Positions 1-11,389 of a DNA stretch of 64,000 nt are shown here, piece after piece. This stretch comes from Limnobaculum parvum (GTDB lineage: Bacteria; Pseudomonadota; Gammaproteobacteria; Enterobacterales; Enterobacteriaceae). The position numbers and the translations under genes are program-made. The notes under the pieces are model-generated. The model was not told the DNA's origin. It saw only the letters and a list, made by a program, of their open reading frames with translations, and ran no database searches. Each line of letters begins with the position of its first letter. Position 1 is the first letter of the stretch. The stretch covers positions 2,762,001 to 2,826,000 of the forward strand of contig NZ_CP029185.2 of NCBI RefSeq assembly GCF_003096015.2. Direction: 5' to 3'.

Positions 1-1495
1 CTAATACCCCTGAAGCCATACCCAGCAAATTCGCGACTGTGGTACGGTCAGAATAGTCGAGTCGACGATGACCAATGATTTGATAATCTTCATGGCCTTT
101 ACCGGCAATCACCACCACATCATCAGGACCAGCCTGCATAACCACACTGGTGACGGCTTCTGCCCGGCCGTGAATCACATTGGCACGTTTATTATCGATA
201 AATCCGGTCAAGATATCGGCGACAATCGCCTGAGGATCTTCGCTACGAGGGTTATCATCAGTCACAATGACACGATCGGCAAACTGCTCAGCCACCCCAC
301 CCATTAGTGGGCGCTTACCACGGTCACGATCGCCACCGCAGCCAAACACACACCACAATTCACCCTTACAATGCAATCTTGCTGCTTCCAGTGCTTTTTC
401 CAATGCATCTGGCGTATGGGCATAATCGACGACTACCGTTGGACGACCCGGCGCAGTGAACACTTCCATACGGCCACAAACAGGCTGTAAATTCGGCGCA
501 GATTCTACCAGATGATTGAGTGAATAGCCTAATGACAACAGCGTTGTCAAAGCAACAAGCAGGTTGCTGACGTTAAATGCCCCCAGCAAACGGCTTTCTA
601 CCATACCGCCGCCCCAACTGGAGTCAAATTTTACCGTAGCGCCGTTATCATGATAAGAAACTTCATGGGCTTTTAACCAACGCCCCTGCCAGCCTTGAGG
701 AAGGTTATCCTCCATAGTAACGGCAATGGCATTGGGCATCGCTACAATACGGCGAGCGCCCACTGCATCATCCACATTGATAATGACTTCACCAACTTGG
801 TGACATTCAAACAGTCGCCATTTAGCTGCTTCGTACTCTTCCATGCTGCCATGATAATCAAGATGGTCTCGACTCAGGTTGGTAAAGGCTGCGGCAGCAA
901 AATGCAGCGCAGCAACCCGCTCCTGAATCAGCCCATGGGAAGACACTTCCATTGCGGTAAAGGTCGCACCGTTTTTCACCAGCTCATTCAGTTCTCGCTG
1001 AACATCAACTGCCGAGCCAGTAGTATTCTCTGTTGGCACAACATGACCTAATAAACCATTACCCACGGTGCCCATCACCGCGCTTCTTTCACCCAGAAGC
1101 TGACTCCACTGAGCTAACAGCTGAGTGGTCGTGGTTTTACCGTTAGTTCCTGTCACGCCGACTAAACGCATTTTGTCTGACGGCTGCTGATAAAAACGAC
1201 CTGCAATAGCCGACAAATGTAAATTCAGACTCTCAATATAGATAACGGGGACGCCATGAGACATCACTACGGTACCGTTAGCCGCCTCCCCTTCTGCCTC
1301 AGCAATCACGGCGGCGACACCCTGAGCAATTGCTTGGGAAATATAACGGCGGCCATCTACTTTATGGCCCACAACGGCAATAAAAAGATCGCCAGAGGCT
1401 GCCACGCGGCTATCCAGCGTCATCTCTTTTAATTTGCGCTCAGGAACCTGAATATTCCACGGAGCGAGCAGATCGCTTAAATTAAGATCGGCCAC
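1..1495 (-). CDS. murE: MurE, UDP-MurNAc-tripeptide synthetase (3' end cut by window)
   Basis: Cytoplasmic ATP-dependent ligase that adds meso-diaminopimelate to UDP-MurNAc-L-Ala-D-Glu in peptidoglycan synthesis. The reverse strand reads from a GTG codon at 1495 into [13 protein letters not shown], then [15 protein letters not shown]. It has the ATP loop GTNGKTTT near residue 113 and the DNPRSED motif near residue 415 that selects diaminopimelate. The frame stays open to base 1 and ends in LLGMASGVL, so only a few C-terminal residues should be missing (the E. coli protein has 495). The GTG start overlaps the end of ftsI by 14 bases, as in E. coli. Part of the minus-strand division and cell-wall cluster. 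Confidence 0.95.
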   Translation of the reverse strand, partial: MADLNLSDLLAPWNIQVPERKLKEMTLDSRVAASGDLFIAVVGHKVDGRRYISQAIAQGVAAVIAEAEGEAANGTVVMSHGVPVIYIESLNLHLSAIAGRFYQQPSDKMRLVGVTGTNGKTTTTQLLAQWSQLLGERSAVMGTVGNGLLGHVVPTENTTGSAVDVQRELNELVKNGATFTAMEVSSHGLIQERVAALHFAAAAFTNLSRDHLDYHGSMEEYEAAKWRLFECHQVGEVIINVDDAVGARRIVAMPNAIAVTMEDNLPQGWQGRWLKAHEVSYHDNGATVKFDSSWGGGMVESRLLGAFNVSNLLVALTTLLSLGYSLNHLVESAPNLQPVCGRMEVFTAPGRPTVVVDYAHTPDALEKALEAARLHCKGELWCVFGCGGDRDRGKRPLMGGVAEQFADRVIVTDDNPRSEDPQAIVADILTGFIDNKRANVIHGRAEAVTSVVMQAGPDDVVVIAGKGHEDYQIIGHRRLDYSDRTTVANLLGMASGVL

Positions 1496-3251
1496 CGGAA
1501 GCTCCTTTCTGATTAATCACTAATTCGTTTTTGTCCGCTACGGGCAATCCATCTGGCTCGATATTCATTGTCCGTAAAACCCCGCCCATAATTGCACCAA
1601 AAACCGGCGCAGAAATGGCACCACCATAATATTGTCCACCACGTGGATCGTTAATCACTACCACCAGCGCATAACGTGGCTTGCTGGCAGGAGCAACACC
1701 CGCAGTGTACGCAATATATTTATTAACATAACCGCCATTAGGCCCCACTTTTTTCGCTGTACCGGTTTTAATGGCGATACGGTAACCTTTCACTGCGGCT
1801 TTTGTACCACCGCCTCCCGGTAACGCTACTGATTCCATCATATGGACCACAGTACGAACGGTACTTTCAGGGAAGATACGTTTCCCCTGCACCGGTGGGT
1901 CAATTTTAGTAATGGAGAGCGGCCGATAAATACCGAAGCTCCCCATCGTTGCATACGCTCGCGCTAACTGTAATGGCGTTACCATTAGCCCATAGCCAAA
2001 TGAGAAGGTGGCCCGCTCTATGTCAGCCCACCGTTTTTTTTGTAAAAACAAGCCGCTGCTTTCTCCGACCAATCCCAAATTGGTCGGTTGCCCCAACCCA
2101 AAGCGCGAGTATGTATCAACCAATGCATCCGCTGGCATATTCAACGCCAGATGAGAAACACCGACGTTACTGGATTTTTGTAAAATACCGGTGACCGTTA
2201 GTTCAGGATAAAGGGCAACGTCTTTTATCTCATGACCATTTACCCGATACGGTCGGGTATTCAACACCGAATTTTCTTTGATAATACCGCGATCCAACGC
2301 CGTCATAACCACCATAGGTTTAACCGTCGATCCCGGTTCAAAAATGTCTGTTATCGCCCGATTACGGAAAAATTCTTCCGGTGAGCCAACCCGGTTATTC
2401 GGGTTATAGGAAGGACTGTTAACCATGGCCAAAATTTCGCCGGTATTCACATCTACCAGTACCGCGGTACCTGATTCGGCTTTGTTAGCCGTCACCGCAT
2501 TACTCAACTCACGGTAAACCAGTGCCTGAAGGCGTTCATCAATACTCAACGTCAGGTTATGGGCTGCTTGGCTATCTACAGAAGAGATATCTTCAATGAC
2601 TCGGCCATAGCGGTCTTTACGTACCGTACGTTCGCCGGACTTACCCACCAGCTTATCTTCAAAGCTTTTTTCAATACCTTCCAGGCCGTTATCATCAATA
2701 TTGGTAAAACCAACAACATGGGCAGTGACCGAACCGGCAGGGTAGAAGCGACGAGACTCACGTTTTAAGTAGATACCCGGCAGTTTGAGCTTACGCACAT
2801 ACTCTGCGGTTTCCGAATTGATTTGGCGGGCTAAATAGACAAAGCGCCCTTTAGGATTGACGTTGATTTTTTCTGACAGCTTATTCAACGGTAAACCGAC
2901 GACATCCGCCAGCGCTTTCCAGTGCATGTCCTGTGAAATACCGCCCCGCTCATTCAATTCTTTTGGATCGGCCCAAATCGCATTAACCGGCACGCTGACC
3001 GCTAATGGTCGACCAAAGCGATCGGAAATCATACCGCGAACAGTAGGAACTTCCTGCACTCTTAAAGAGCGCATGTCCCCTTCTTTGACCAATTTATCGG
3101 GCTCAATCACCTGTAACCATGCAGCACGAGCAATCAAACCAACCATGGCTAACACAATAAACAAACAGAGCAAACCAAAACGCCAGCTTACAAAGCCGGC
3201 CTCATTCTCAGGACGTTTCACTTTAATCTTATTGGTTCGTGCTGCTTTCAT
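1482..3251 (-). CDS. ftsI: FtsI (PBP3), septal peptidoglycan transpeptidase
   Basis: Inner-membrane penicillin-binding protein that cross-links septal peptidoglycan as part of the divisome. The 589-residue product has a short cytoplasmic N-terminus and one membrane segment at about residues 24-48. A dimerisation domain follows, then the transpeptidase domain with active-site SxxK at Ser308 (GSTVKP), SSN at 360-362 and KTGT at 495-498. Length and motif positions are almost the same as E. coli PBP3. It lies between ftsL and murE in the conserved order and overlaps murE by 14 bases. Confidence 0.98.
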   Translation of the reverse strand: MKAARTNKIKVKRPENEAGFVSWRFGLLCLFIVLAMVGLIARAAWLQVIEPDKLVKEGDMRSLRVQEVPTVRGMISDRFGRPLAVSVPVNAIWADPKELNERGGISQDMHWKALADVVGLPLNKLSEKINVNPKGRFVYLARQINSETAEYVRKLKLPGIYLKRESRRFYPAGSVTAHVVGFTNIDDNGLEGIEKSFEDKLVGKSGERTVRKDRYGRVIEDISSVDSQAAHNLTLSIDERLQALVYRELSNAVTANKAESGTAVLVDVNTGEILAMVNSPSYNPNNRVGSPEEFFRNRAITDIFEPGSTVKPMVVMTALDRGIIKENSVLNTRPYRVNGHEIKDVALYPELTVTGILQKSSNVGVSHLALNMPADALVDTYSRFGLGQPTNLGLVGESSGLFLQKKRWADIERATFSFGYGLMVTPLQLARAYATMGSFGIYRPLSITKIDPPVQGKRIFPESTVRTVVHMMESVALPGGGGTKAAVKGYRIAIKTGTAKKVGPNGGYVNKYIAYTAGVAPASKPRYALVVVINDPRGGQYYGGAISAPVFGAIMGGVLRTMNIEPDGLPVADKNELVINQKGASGGRS

Positions 3252-3338
3252 GTCATTTCATTAGCCATGGTAAGTTCATCAATCATCCATTAATTTATAA
3301 CGTGCTTCGCACGTCGACTATTTTATCAGTTCTTTTTA

Positions 3339-3659
3339 CTATTTCTGGATAACTATTTGTTCCTGCTCCGGTGCCACATGCTGCATTTGCAGTTTTTCAT
3401 TAGCCAACCGTTCAATACGGCTATGGTCAGCCAGAGCATTTTCTTCCAGAATCAGGTTACGCCATTCGATTTCCAGCGCTTCTCGTTCTAAAATCAGTTG
3501 TTCACGTTCTGCGGTTAGCAAACGCGTACGATGACTCGATAGCACCACCGCTATCGCCGATACTAAAACCAACACAGTCAGCAGCAGCGGTAACTTTGCA
3601 TTACGCAGTAAATCATCACCGATGATACTGGATAAACTGTGGCGCTCATTCGATATCAT
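3339..3659 (-). CDS. ftsL: FtsL, cell division protein
   Basis: Small bitopic divisome protein that works with FtsB and FtsQ to recruit and activate FtsW-FtsI. The 106 residues show a short basic cytoplasmic tail, a membrane helix at about 23-42 and a periplasmic coiled coil ([19 protein letters not shown]) rich in Leu and Glu. Its start codon overlaps the rsmH stop in an ATGA, indicating translational coupling. The 87-base gap to ftsI holds only a small palindrome at 3300-3314. Confidence 0.95.
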   Translation of the reverse strand: MISNERHSLSSIIGDDLLRNAKLPLLLTVLVLVSAIAVVLSSHRTRLLTAEREQLILEREALEIEWRNLILEENALADHSRIERLANEKLQMQHVAPEQEQIVIQK

Positions 3660-4597
3660 TCAGCTGTCCTTTGGGCAAACCGCAACACGGAACTACGCGC
3701 CCGTGCGTTGTCTGCCACTTCCTGCTCGGATGGCATCATTTTACCCAACGCTTTTAATTTTTTTACGCCATGTTGCTTTAACTGTTCTTCCGTTAGCGGA
3801 ATACCTGCCGGAACCTGAGGTCCTTTGCTGTGCTGGCGAATAAAGCGTTTAACAATACGATCTTCCAGTGAATGGAAGCTGATGACAGAAAGACGTCCAC
3901 CTTCAGTCAGTGCTTCCAGTGCGCCATCCAGAGCACGTTCAATCTCTTCCAGCTCACTGTTAATATAAATTCGGATTGCCTGAAAACTACGCGTTGCCGG
4001 ATGTTTATGTTTGTCACGAATTGGCGTTGCCGCCGCAATGACTTCTGCCAATTCCTTGGTACGGGTCATTGGCTCGGTACGATTACGCTCAACGATGCCC
4101 CGGGCGATACGCTTGGCAAAGCGCTCTTCACCAAACGTTTTCAATACCCAGGCAATATCTTCTTCTTCCGCTTTTAGCAACCACTGTGCCGCGGATAAAC
4201 CACGCGTAGGGTCCATACGCATATCCAGTGGACCATCGCGCATAAATGAGAAACCGCGTTCGGCATCATCCAACTGTGGAGAAGAAACGCCCAAATCTAA
4301 TAGAATGCCGTCAATTTTCCCTTCTAAACCGAGGTCACGGGCATAGCTAGCCAGATCGGAAAAAGGACCATGAATAATGGAAAAACGAGCGTCTGAAATA
4401 GCAGATGCGGCTTGAATAGCCTGAGGATCGCGGTCTATAGCGATAAGGCGCCCTTGGGGACCCAGTTGTGAGAGGATCAGTCGCGAGTGTCCACCACGGC
4501 CAAAAGTACCGTCAATATAGATACCATCCTGTCGAATGCTTAAGGCATTAACTGCTTCATCCAAAAGCACCGTGGTGTGCTGATAATTATTCAACAT
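3656..4597 (-). CDS. rsmH: RsmH (MraW), 16S rRNA m4C1402 methyltransferase
   Basis: SAM-dependent N4-methyltransferase acting on C1402 of 16S rRNA in the decoding centre. The 313-residue protein begins [16 protein letters not shown] and carries the SAM-binding [10 protein letters not shown] near residue 30 and the family motif [14 protein letters not shown] near residue 98. The C-terminal part includes [13 protein letters not shown]. Length equals E. coli RsmH. Second gene of the mraZ-led operon, only 3 bases after mraZ. Confidence 0.98.
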   Translation of the reverse strand: MLNNYQHTTVLLDEAVNALSIRQDGIYIDGTFGRGGHSRLILSQLGPQGRLIAIDRDPQAIQAASAISDARFSIIHGPFSDLASYARDLGLEGKIDGILLDLGVSSPQLDDAERGFSFMRDGPLDMRMDPTRGLSAAQWLLKAEEEDIAWVLKTFGEERFAKRIARGIVERNRTEPMTRTKELAEVIAAATPIRDKHKHPATRSFQAIRIYINSELEEIERALDGALEALTEGGRLSVISFHSLEDRIVKRFIRQHSKGPQVPAGIPLTEEQLKQHGVKKLKALGKMMPSEQEVADNARARSSVLRFAQRTAE

Positions 4598-4600
4598 AGT

Positions 4601-5059
4601 TTATAATGAAAAATCCTGTAGCCGCTCTGAGAGAGGTGACTTAGCAGACTGCTCAGCCTCGATGTCGTCCTTAACTTGTTGATACCAGGCCTCTTCACTC
4701 CACAGTTCAAACCTATTGAACTGCCCAACCAGCATCACTTCTTTAACTAAAAGCGCATGTTGCCGCAATGTATTCGCTATCAATACACGACCAGCGCTAT
4801 CCAACTGGCATTCACTGGCATGACCCAATAACAGACGCTGAACTCTGCGTTCTGCTGGATTCATGCTGGATAGTCGGGATAACTTCTGTTCAATTTTTTC
4901 CCATTCAGGGAGGGGGTAAAGCAACAGGCATGGCTGATGAAGGTCAATGGTACATACCAATTGCCCTTCACATTCATCCAGCAGTGAATCTCGATAGCGA
5001 GTAGGGATAGCTAATCGCCCCTTACTATCGAGATTTATTGTTGTTGCTCCACGAAACAT
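4601..5059 (-). CDS. mraZ: MraZ, transcriptional regulator of the division/cell-wall cluster
   Basis: DNA-binding regulator that represses its own operon. The start at 5059 ([21 protein letters not shown]) gives 152 residues, as in E. coli. An AAGGAG ribosome-binding site lies 10-13 bases upstream of this ATG, and that site falls inside the 8-codon-longer reading frame that begins at 5083, so the longer start is unlikely. It has two AbrB-like repeats with the DSKGR and DSAGR signatures at about residues 13 and 91. First gene of the cluster; its operator lies directly upstream. Confidence 0.96.
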   Translation of the reverse strand: MFRGATTINLDSKGRLAIPTRYRDSLLDECEGQLVCTIDLHQPCLLLYPLPEWEKIEQKLSRLSSMNPAERRVQRLLLGHASECQLDSAGRVLIANTLRQHALLVKEVMLVGQFNRFELWSEEAWYQQVKDDIEAEQSAKSPLSERLQDFSL

Positions 5060-5087
5060 GGGCAGGTCACTCCTTCGCGACAAGTTT

Positions 5088-5112
5088 TACCACTTTACCC
5101 CACAAATTCCCA
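5088..5112 (-). promoter_or_regulatory. MraZ operator: three TGGNN boxes at 10-base period
   Basis: On the minus strand the sequence reads TGGGA-N5-TGGGG-N5-TGGTA (5112-5108, 5102-5098, 5092-5088). The exact 10-base period and TGGGN core are the known MraZ-binding arrangement. The array starts just downstream of the predicted transcription start, which fits autorepression. Confidence 0.85.
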
Positions 5113-5121
5113 CTTGAATAG

Positions 5122-5151
5122 AGTTTACGGAGGGTATTAAAAGCTTGTCAA
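5122..5151 (-). promoter_or_regulatory. mraZ promoter (sigma70)
   Basis: Minus-strand -35 TTGACA (5151-5146), an 18-base spacer, and -10 TAAACT (5127-5122). It lies 63 bases upstream of the mraZ ATG and just before the MraZ boxes. Confidence 0.75.
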
Positions 5152-5171
5152 GACGAAGTGCCGCGACTTTA

Positions 5172-5196
5172 CACTAAATAGAGAGGCTATTTAGTG
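5172..5196. repeat. 10-bp inverted repeat upstream of the mraZ promoter
   Basis: Arms CACTAAATAG and CTATTTAGTG around a 5-base loop AGAGG. There is no T-tract on either strand, so it is not an obvious terminator. It sits about 20 bases upstream of the mraZ -35 and could be a protein-binding palindrome. Confidence 0.5.
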
Positions 5197-5512
5197 GTCT
5201 GAAAATAGAATATGTATGTGTTAAATTTGAATGAAACAAACTAACAATATGAATAGTAATAATTATTTATTCAATTCAGAATCAGAAAAGCTGGCGGTTA
5301 ACAGCGTTGGCAATCAATCAATAAAAAATCCGTTAATATAAAAAAATGTTTCTATAACCACTACAGCATAAATCTGACACGATCTGATGTGAATGGAAGG
5401 GAATATAGGTGGTTGGCTAGTTTACTCGTCAATCAGGCCAATACTTTAGCTGAGAATAGTAACATAACGTAACGCTTCGGAGTAAGCTCAATACCGCTTA
5501 CTGACCACAAAA
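5197..5512. other. AT-rich spacer between mraZ promoter and cra terminator
   Basis: About 300 bases with no supportable reading frame. I see only A+T-rich sequence here; the regulatory elements are at its two ends. Confidence 0.5.
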
Positions 5513-5539
5513 TAAAGGGCCTGTTACAGGCCCTTTATG
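5513..5539 (-). terminator. Terminator downstream of cra
   Basis: Perfect 12-bp arms (ATAAAGGGCCTG / CAGGCCCTTTAT) around TTA, about 45 bases after the cra stop. On the minus strand it is followed by TTTG. The arms' A/T ends would let it act in both directions. Confidence 0.8.
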
Positions 5540-5583
5540 GTTTTCTCAGCTTATCAAAGTGATACTGTTAAATGAGTTACAGG

Positions 5584-6588
5584 CTATGCGCGACTCAAAC
5601 TACCACGGCGGAACAAACTGCGTCGAATGCGGGTTAGCCCTGGTTTTGGCTTTTGAGTTTCATCGATACTTGCCAGAACTAACTCCAACACTCGTTCGGC
5701 GACCTCTCGATGGCGTTGAGCAACGGATAGCACCGGGCACTCCAGAAAATCCAACAGCTCATTATCACCAAAGGTCGCAATCGCCAGATCGGCGGGTAGA
5801 CGCCCCTGTTTCTGCAGAATCACATCCATCACGCCCTGTAGCAATGAGAATGAGGTGGTATAAATTGCCTGAGGAATCGGGTTCGATTCCAGCCAATTTT
5901 TAAATACTTCCGCCGCGGATTCACGTTCATAGCTGTTAGCATAAATATAGCTAACTTGGCGCTTATCCTCTTTCCACGCCTGACGGAACCCCTGCTCACG
6001 CAATTGACTGACCGACAATTCCGGTAAAGCCCCCAGATACGCCACGCTATCTGCTTTGAAGTTACGTAACTCCGATGCCAACATTTCCGCATCTTCGTAA
6101 TCTGCCCCGACAACACTGATGAAGTGCTCCCGATCCAGTGCACGGTCAAGTGCAATAATTGGTAAAGGACTGTTCACCCAACGTTGATAAAACGGATGCT
6201 CTGGCGGCAATGCCGTGGAGATAATCAAGGCATCCACTTTCCGTTGCAGCAAGTGCTCAACACAGCGCATTTCATTATCTGGCTGGTCTTCAGAGCAGGC
6301 AATAAGCAACTGGTAACCCCGTTGGCGAGCCTGACGTTCAAGATAATTAGCAATTCGTGTATAGCTGGTGTTTTCTAAATCAGGAATAACCAGCCCAATA
6401 GAACGAGTACGACCAGCACGTAAGCCAGCAGCAACCGCATTCGGTTGATAATTATGTTCCCGGACTACCGCCATGACTTTCTCAACTGTTTTATCGCTCA
6501 CACGATATTGTTTGGCTTTGCCATTAATTACATAGCTGGCCGTCGTGCGTGAAACACCCGCGAGACGCGCAATTTCATCCAGTTTCAC
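5584..6588 (-). CDS. cra: Cra (FruR), catabolite repressor/activator
   Basis: LacI-family regulator that controls central carbon flux (glycolysis down, gluconeogenesis up) and is released from DNA by fructose phosphates. The 334-residue protein has the LacI helix-turn-helix at residues 1-45 ([20 protein letters not shown]), the hinge ([19 protein letters not shown]) and a periplasmic-binding-like effector domain. Length equals E. coli Cra. It lies between ilvIH and mraZ as in E. coli, all on one strand, but with its own 3' terminator. Confidence 0.97.
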   Translation of the reverse strand: MKLDEIARLAGVSRTTASYVINGKAKQYRVSDKTVEKVMAVVREHNYQPNAVAAGLRAGRTRSIGLVIPDLENTSYTRIANYLERQARQRGYQLLIACSEDQPDNEMRCVEHLLQRKVDALIISTALPPEHPFYQRWVNSPLPIIALDRALDREHFISVVGADYEDAEMLASELRNFKADSVAYLGALPELSVSQLREQGFRQAWKEDKRQVSYIYANSYERESAAEVFKNWLESNPIPQAIYTTSFSLLQGVMDVILQKQGRLPADLAIATFGDNELLDFLECPVLSVAQRHREVAERVLELVLASIDETQKPKPGLTRIRRSLFRRGSLSRA

Positions 6589-6734
6589 GTTAACCCCTTA
6601 AGTATTAATTCGCCCCGTCATTGGTGGCATAATAGCCATAATATTATAAATGGCTTTAAGTAATGTAGATCTAACCCAAGATATGACGATTCAGCAACTG
6701 CTTAATCCATTCAGTCGATGTAATACAAAATAAA

Positions 6735-6759
6735 AAGCTCCACGCCACCGGCAGAGCTT
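6735..6759 (-). terminator. Putative terminator of ilvIH
   Basis: Minus strand: AGCTC-rich imperfect stem (AGCTCTGCC / GGC..GAGCT) followed by TTTTTATTTTG, about 20-45 bases after the ilvH stop. Confidence 0.65.
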
Positions 6760-6780
6760 CTGTTTTTATCTGAAAAATAC

Positions 6781-7272
6781 CTAGCGCATAATCCGCTCAC
6801 CGCGCCCTACACCAACAATTCCTGAACGGGCAACCTCGACAATTTCCCCCGCTTCACGAATAGCGGCTATAAACGCATCCAGTTTACTGCTGTTACCCAC
6901 AAGTTGAACCGTGTACAGCGAGGCTGTGACATCCACGATCTGCCCGCGGAAAATATCGGCACAGCGTTTGACTTCTTCCCGTCCGTCACCGGAAGTACGT
7001 AATTTCACCAGCATAATTTCACGTTCAACACAGTCACCATCGGCCAATTCAGACACTCGCAGGACATCAACCAGCTTGTGCAACTGTTTTTCTACCTGCT
7101 CCAGCGCTTTCGCATCACCTTTAGTGTGGATAGTCATACGCGAAAGAGTCGGATCGTCCGTTGGCGCAACGGTTAGACTTTCAATGTTGTATCCCCGTTG
7201 GGAAAACAGGCCAATCACCCGCGATAGTGCGCCGGACTCATTCTCCAGTAGTACTGATAATATACGGCGCAT
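6781..7272 (-). CDS. ilvH: IlvH, acetolactate synthase III regulatory subunit
   Basis: Small subunit that gives valine feedback sensitivity to acetohydroxyacid synthase III. The start at 7272 ([19 protein letters not shown]) gives 163 residues, matching E. coli. GGAGCTGATT precedes this ATG, and the longer frame to 7302 would begin inside ilvI. An N-terminal ACT domain (residues 1-75, with [13 protein letters not shown]) is followed by the C-terminal ALS regulatory domain. It begins 2 bases after the ilvI stop, so the two genes are coupled. Confidence 0.97.
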   Translation of the reverse strand: MRRILSVLLENESGALSRVIGLFSQRGYNIESLTVAPTDDPTLSRMTIHTKGDAKALEQVEKQLHKLVDVLRVSELADGDCVEREIMLVKLRTSGDGREEVKRCADIFRGQIVDVTASLYTVQLVGNSSKLDAFIAAIREAGEIVEVARSGIVGVGRGERIMR

Positions 7273-7274
7273 AA

Positions 7275-8993
7275 TCAGCTCCTCTCCGTTCTGCTCAGCC
7301 ACATTTCGTCCATTGCACCGCCGCGAATTTGCATCGGATAGACGTGTTCTCTTTCATCAATGGCAACATCAACAAACACCAGCCGGTTTTTAATTGCCAG
7401 CGCCTCCGCCAGTTTACTTTCCAACTCGTCCGGTTTGCTAATAGCGATCCCTACATGACCATAGGCTTCCGCCAATTTAACGAAGTCCGGTAGCGAATCC
7501 ATATAAGAATGGGAGTGGCGACCAGCATAAATCAGATCCTGCCACTGTTTTACCATACCGAGGAATTTGTTATTTAAGTTAAGCACCACCACGGACAAAT
7601 CGTATTGCAGCGCCGTAGATAGCTCCTGAATATTCATTTGAATGCTGCCATCTCCGGTTACGCAAACTACTGTTTCCTTAGGAAATGCCAGCTTAACCCC
7701 CAGCGCAGCGGGTAAACCAAAGCCCATGGTGCCGAGACCACCAGAGTTAATCCAGCGACGGGGTTTATCAAACGGATAATACAGTGCGGCAAACATCTGA
7801 TGCTGACCCACATCAGAGGTAACATAAGCATTGCCTTGCGTTAAACGATATAAAGTTTCTATCACAGCCTGTGGCTTGATGCGATCACCGCTGCGATCGT
7901 AAGCCAGTGATTTTTTGGCACGCCATTCATCAATGCGCTGCCACCAACTATTCAGATTCTCAAAGCTCTGTGCCGGATCGTGCTGTTTCAGCAGATCTAA
8001 CATCTGGGTCAATACCTGCTTGGCATCACCAACGATAGGTACATCGGCATTCACCGTTTTAGAAATTGAAGTAGGGTCAATATCAATATGTAATACCGTT
8101 GCCCCCGGGCAGTATTTCGCCAGATTGTTAGTCGTACGATCATCAAAACGCACGCCAACTGCGAAGATCAGGTCAGAATGATGCATGGTCATATTAGCTT
8201 CATAAGTACCGTGCATACCCAACATGCCAACAAAATGTTTATCCGTTGAAGGAAATGCACCCAATCCCATCAATGAGCTGGTTACCGGTAGATTCAGCGT
8301 TTCTACTAGGGTCTTCAACTCGGCATCACAACCTGAAGTGATAGCGCCACCGCCAACGTATACCACCGGAGTTTTCGCCTCGAGTAATATTTGTAAAGCG
8401 CGTTTAATTTGCCCCCGGTGGCCTTGCACCGTTGGATTATAAGAGCGCATAGCAATGTGATCGGGATAAGAATAAGGGATCTTAATAGCCGGATTGAGAA
8501 TATCTTTGGGTAAATCGACAACGACTGGGCCAGGGCGACCGGTACTGGCAACATAAAACGCTTTTTTCAGCACCATAGGAATATCTTCTACGTGCTTAAC
8601 CAAAAAGCTATGTTTTACTATGGGGCGGGAAATTCCCACCATATCGCATTCCTGAAAGGCATCATTACCTATCAGCGTCGTCGCCACCTGACCAGAAAGT
8701 ACAACCAGTGGAATCGAATCCATATAGGCTGTTGCAATCCCGGTGATGGCATTAGTTGCCCCCGGCCCTGAAGTGACCAGAACCACGCCCACTTCTCCGG
8801 TTACACGGGCAAACCCATCAGCCATATGTACGGCAGCTTGCTCATGACGGACTAACACATGATCGATACCGCCTACCGTATGCAATGCATCATAGATATC
8901 CAGAACGGCTCCACCGGGATAACCAAACACATGCTTAACCCCCTGATCGATCAACGATCGGATAACAATCTCAGCTCCGGATAACGTTTCCAT
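7275..8993 (-). CDS. ilvI: IlvI, acetolactate synthase III catalytic subunit
   Basis: Thiamine-diphosphate and FAD enzyme that condenses pyruvate with pyruvate or 2-ketobutyrate, the first common step of valine, leucine and isoleucine synthesis. The 572-residue protein has the N-terminal catalytic Glu motif [12 protein letters not shown] near residue 49, a central FAD domain, and the C-terminal ThDP/Mg motif [15 protein letters not shown] near 440. It starts with ATG after a GGAGG site. Operon with ilvH. Confidence 0.97.
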   Translation of the reverse strand: METLSGAEIVIRSLIDQGVKHVFGYPGGAVLDIYDALHTVGGIDHVLVRHEQAAVHMADGFARVTGEVGVVLVTSGPGATNAITGIATAYMDSIPLVVLSGQVATTLIGNDAFQECDMVGISRPIVKHSFLVKHVEDIPMVLKKAFYVASTGRPGPVVVDLPKDILNPAIKIPYSYPDHIAMRSYNPTVQGHRGQIKRALQILLEAKTPVVYVGGGAITSGCDAELKTLVETLNLPVTSSLMGLGAFPSTDKHFVGMLGMHGTYEANMTMHHSDLIFAVGVRFDDRTTNNLAKYCPGATVLHIDIDPTSISKTVNADVPIVGDAKQVLTQMLDLLKQHDPAQSFENLNSWWQRIDEWRAKKSLAYDRSGDRIKPQAVIETLYRLTQGNAYVTSDVGQHQMFAALYYPFDKPRRWINSGGLGTMGFGLPAALGVKLAFPKETVVCVTGDGSIQMNIQELSTALQYDLSVVVLNLNNKFLGMVKQWQDLIYAGRHSHSYMDSLPDFVKLAEAYGHVGIAISKPDELESKLAEALAIKNRLVFVDVAIDEREHVYPMQIRGGAMDEMWLSRTERS

Positions 8994-9322
8994 GGGTTTC
9001 CTCCAGGTTATTGTTGTTGTGCACTCAGGCGCTAGTAAGCCATAAGGCGGAATACAGGGTTTTACCCATGATATTGATCTTGTCTGCCCTGCTTGTGTTT
9101 ACTGCCCTCAGATCGTCAATCAGCTAAAAGGCATCACATAAAAGATAGCCAAGGGTTGGTTTATTACCATACGCCGTATATTCATGCTGGCAAAAGCATT
9201 CTTTCATCACTAAAAATAAAGTTTTTCAAGCCATTAAGTAGATAACCAACAGAATAATCGGTTATTTTTAGCCGGATTTTTCCGATTAATAAACCACTCA
9301 TTTAGTAAAAACCAGAAAAAAC
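8994..9322. other. ilvI upstream region
   Basis: Non-coding region upstream of ilvIH. The immediate ribosome-binding site is GGAGG. In E. coli the equivalent region binds Lrp and is induced by leucine starvation. I could not place a convincing -35/-10 pair or an Lrp site by eye, and no reading frame is supported. Confidence 0.5.
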
Positions 9323-9346
9323 AAGGGCGCACTACTGTGCGCCCTT
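9323..9346 (-). terminator. Terminator of the acyl-CoA synthetase gene
   Basis: 10-bp arms AAGGGCGCAC / GTGCGCCCTT with a 4-base loop. On the minus strand it is followed by a T-run (GTTTTTTCTGG). It lies 45 bases after the acyl-CoA synthetase stop. Confidence 0.9.
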
Positions 9347-9390
9347 ATGAATATGCAATAAAAACAATAACCGATTTGTGATACCTGACA

Positions 9391-11190
9391 CTATTCTCGG
9401 TACATCTGCTCTATTTCATTCTGATAGCGATTGAGTATGACTTTGCGCCGTAGTTTTAGCGTCGGGGTCAATTCACCTAACTCCATGCTAAAAGCATCGG
9501 GCAGTAGCGTAAAGCGTTTAACCTGCTCAAAACGCGCCAACTCCTTTTGCAGTTCATTCAAACGTTGCTCGAACAGTGCCACAATATGGCTATGACGCAA
9601 TAGTTCCATCCGATCCTTATAAATCAGATTCATGGAGCGGGCATATTCTTCCAGACTCACAAAGCAGGGAACAATCAGTGCAGAAACAAACTTACGGGCA
9701 TCGGCAACTACCGCGATTTGATCGATAAAGCGATCCTGTCCTAACGCCCCTTCAATAAGCTGGGGGGCAATATATTTTCCGCAGGAGGTCTTCATTAAAT
9801 CTTTAATACGTTCAGTAATAAACAGATTGCCAGATTCATCCAGCATGCCTGCATCACCGGTTTTTAACCAACCATCCGTGGTAAATGCCGCTGCGCTCTC
9901 TTCCGGACGGTTATAGTAGCCGCGCATGACAATCGGGCCACGCACCTGAATTTCGTTCTCATCACCAATACGCACATCAACACCGGGTAGAGGACGACCG
10001 ATAGAACCAAAACGAAAACCGGTCTCTTCCCAGCAGGATACCGTGGCACAAGTTTCTGTCATACCGTAACCGTAAGTAATATGCAGCCCCACTGCATGGA
10101 AAAACAGGATGATGTTGTCATCCAGCTTTGCCCCTGCTGCCGGTAAAAAGCGAATATTTCCACCCAGAATGCCGCGTAATTTTTTCAGCACCAACTTATC
10201 AGCCAAACGATAACCCGCAGCCATCAATGGATTCAGTTTTTTACCCTGATGGGCTGCCCAAAACTTACGCTTACCACACCACAAGGCGCTATGAAATAAA
10301 GCGCGACGATGCCAAGGAGCCAGATCGACTTTGTCATGAATAGCAGAGAAAACTTTTTCATAAAACCGTGGCACTGCACACATCACCGTGGGTTTCACAT
10401 CGGACATCGCTTCGCGTACTGCTGCAGTATCACGTAGATAGACATTTTGAGCGCCAGCATGCATCACATACAGACTCCAAGCTCGCTCAAAAACGTGCGA
10501 TAACGGCAGAAAGCTAAGAGAAACATCATCCGCACTGACGGTCAAACGCTCGTCATGCAGGCAAAACTGTGTGGCTAAATTCCGGTAATCCAGCATCACA
10601 CCTTTCGGTTCACCGGTGGTACCCGAGGTGTAAATCAGCGTAAACAAATCGTCGATATCGCGCTCGTTAATGCGCGCCTGAAATTCAGCCAAATGGCTAT
10701 CATCGGCCCGTTGACAAAAATCATCCAGATGGATAGCAATATCACACTCACGCAGGTCTATGTTTTTATCAAACGCAATGATTCTTTCAAGTTGAGGACA
10801 AAGCTCACAGATAGTTAATGCTGCATCCATTTGAGCTTGAGCGCCAACAAACAGTGTTTTAGCCTGTGCATCATTAATTACAAAAGCGGACTGTACCGGA
10901 GTATTGGTGGAATAAATAGGTACGGCAATCGCGCGTAAATGAAGAATCGATAAGTCAGTAATCGCCCAATCAATACTGTTGGTGGCAAAGATAGCAATAC
11001 GGTCCTGAACCTGCACACCGGTACTCAATAAAGATCTAGCCGTTTGGGAAATACGTTCACCAATTTGCTGCCAGCTTAATGACTTTTCCTGATGTTGATC
11101 CCACTCTCTGAATGCAATTCTGCTTGGATTTTGTTGGATACGATCCTGCACACGCCCTACCGGGTGAAATTGCCTGAGTGTTTGGTTCAT
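9391..11190 (-). CDS. Long-chain acyl-CoA synthetase, FAA1-type
   Basis: AMP-forming ligase predicted to activate long-chain fatty acids to acyl-CoA. The 599 residues carry the P-loop-like motif YTSGTTGEPKG at 187-197, the YGMTE adenylate motif in the centre, DGWLKTGD, and ERIKDLMKTSCGKYIAPQ near the C-terminus. The family is the COG1022 type, distinct from FadD in its long C-terminal insertion. It is a single gene with its own terminator, standing in the gap between ilvI and leuA where E. coli has leuO. The exact substrate is not visible. Confidence 0.88.
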   Translation of the reverse strand: MNQTLRQFHPVGRVQDRIQQNPSRIAFREWDQHQEKSLSWQQIGERISQTARSLLSTGVQVQDRIAIFATNSIDWAITDLSILHLRAIAVPIYSTNTPVQSAFVINDAQAKTLFVGAQAQMDAALTICELCPQLERIIAFDKNIDLRECDIAIHLDDFCQRADDSHLAEFQARINERDIDDLFTLIYTSGTTGEPKGVMLDYRNLATQFCLHDERLTVSADDVSLSFLPLSHVFERAWSLYVMHAGAQNVYLRDTAAVREAMSDVKPTVMCAVPRFYEKVFSAIHDKVDLAPWHRRALFHSALWCGKRKFWAAHQGKKLNPLMAAGYRLADKLVLKKLRGILGGNIRFLPAAGAKLDDNIILFFHAVGLHITYGYGMTETCATVSCWEETGFRFGSIGRPLPGVDVRIGDENEIQVRGPIVMRGYYNRPEESAAAFTTDGWLKTGDAGMLDESGNLFITERIKDLMKTSCGKYIAPQLIEGALGQDRFIDQIAVVADARKFVSALIVPCFVSLEEYARSMNLIYKDRMELLRHSHIVALFEQRLNELQKELARFEQVKRFTLLPDAFSMELGELTPTLKLRRKVILNRYQNEIEQMYRE

Positions 11191-11389
11191 AAATGGTTCT
11201 CATTTTCAGCTTACAGCTGTTCACTATTTTTATGCAAAGAAGTCTACATTTTCTCGTCCGTGGGTCAATGGGAATTAATTAAATATGCGTGAATGATTGC
11301 AAACTTTAAGCTAAAAAACCCTTAGAAACAGAGTGCTAACGAATGAGTATTTAAAAAGAAAATAGCAGTAATAAGTGTATCGGCGTGTG

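Noticed and set aside
3300..3314. Short palindrome ACGTGC/GCACGT between ftsL and ftsI
   Set aside because: Six-bp stem inside a co-transcribed operon, no T-tract; too small to interpret.
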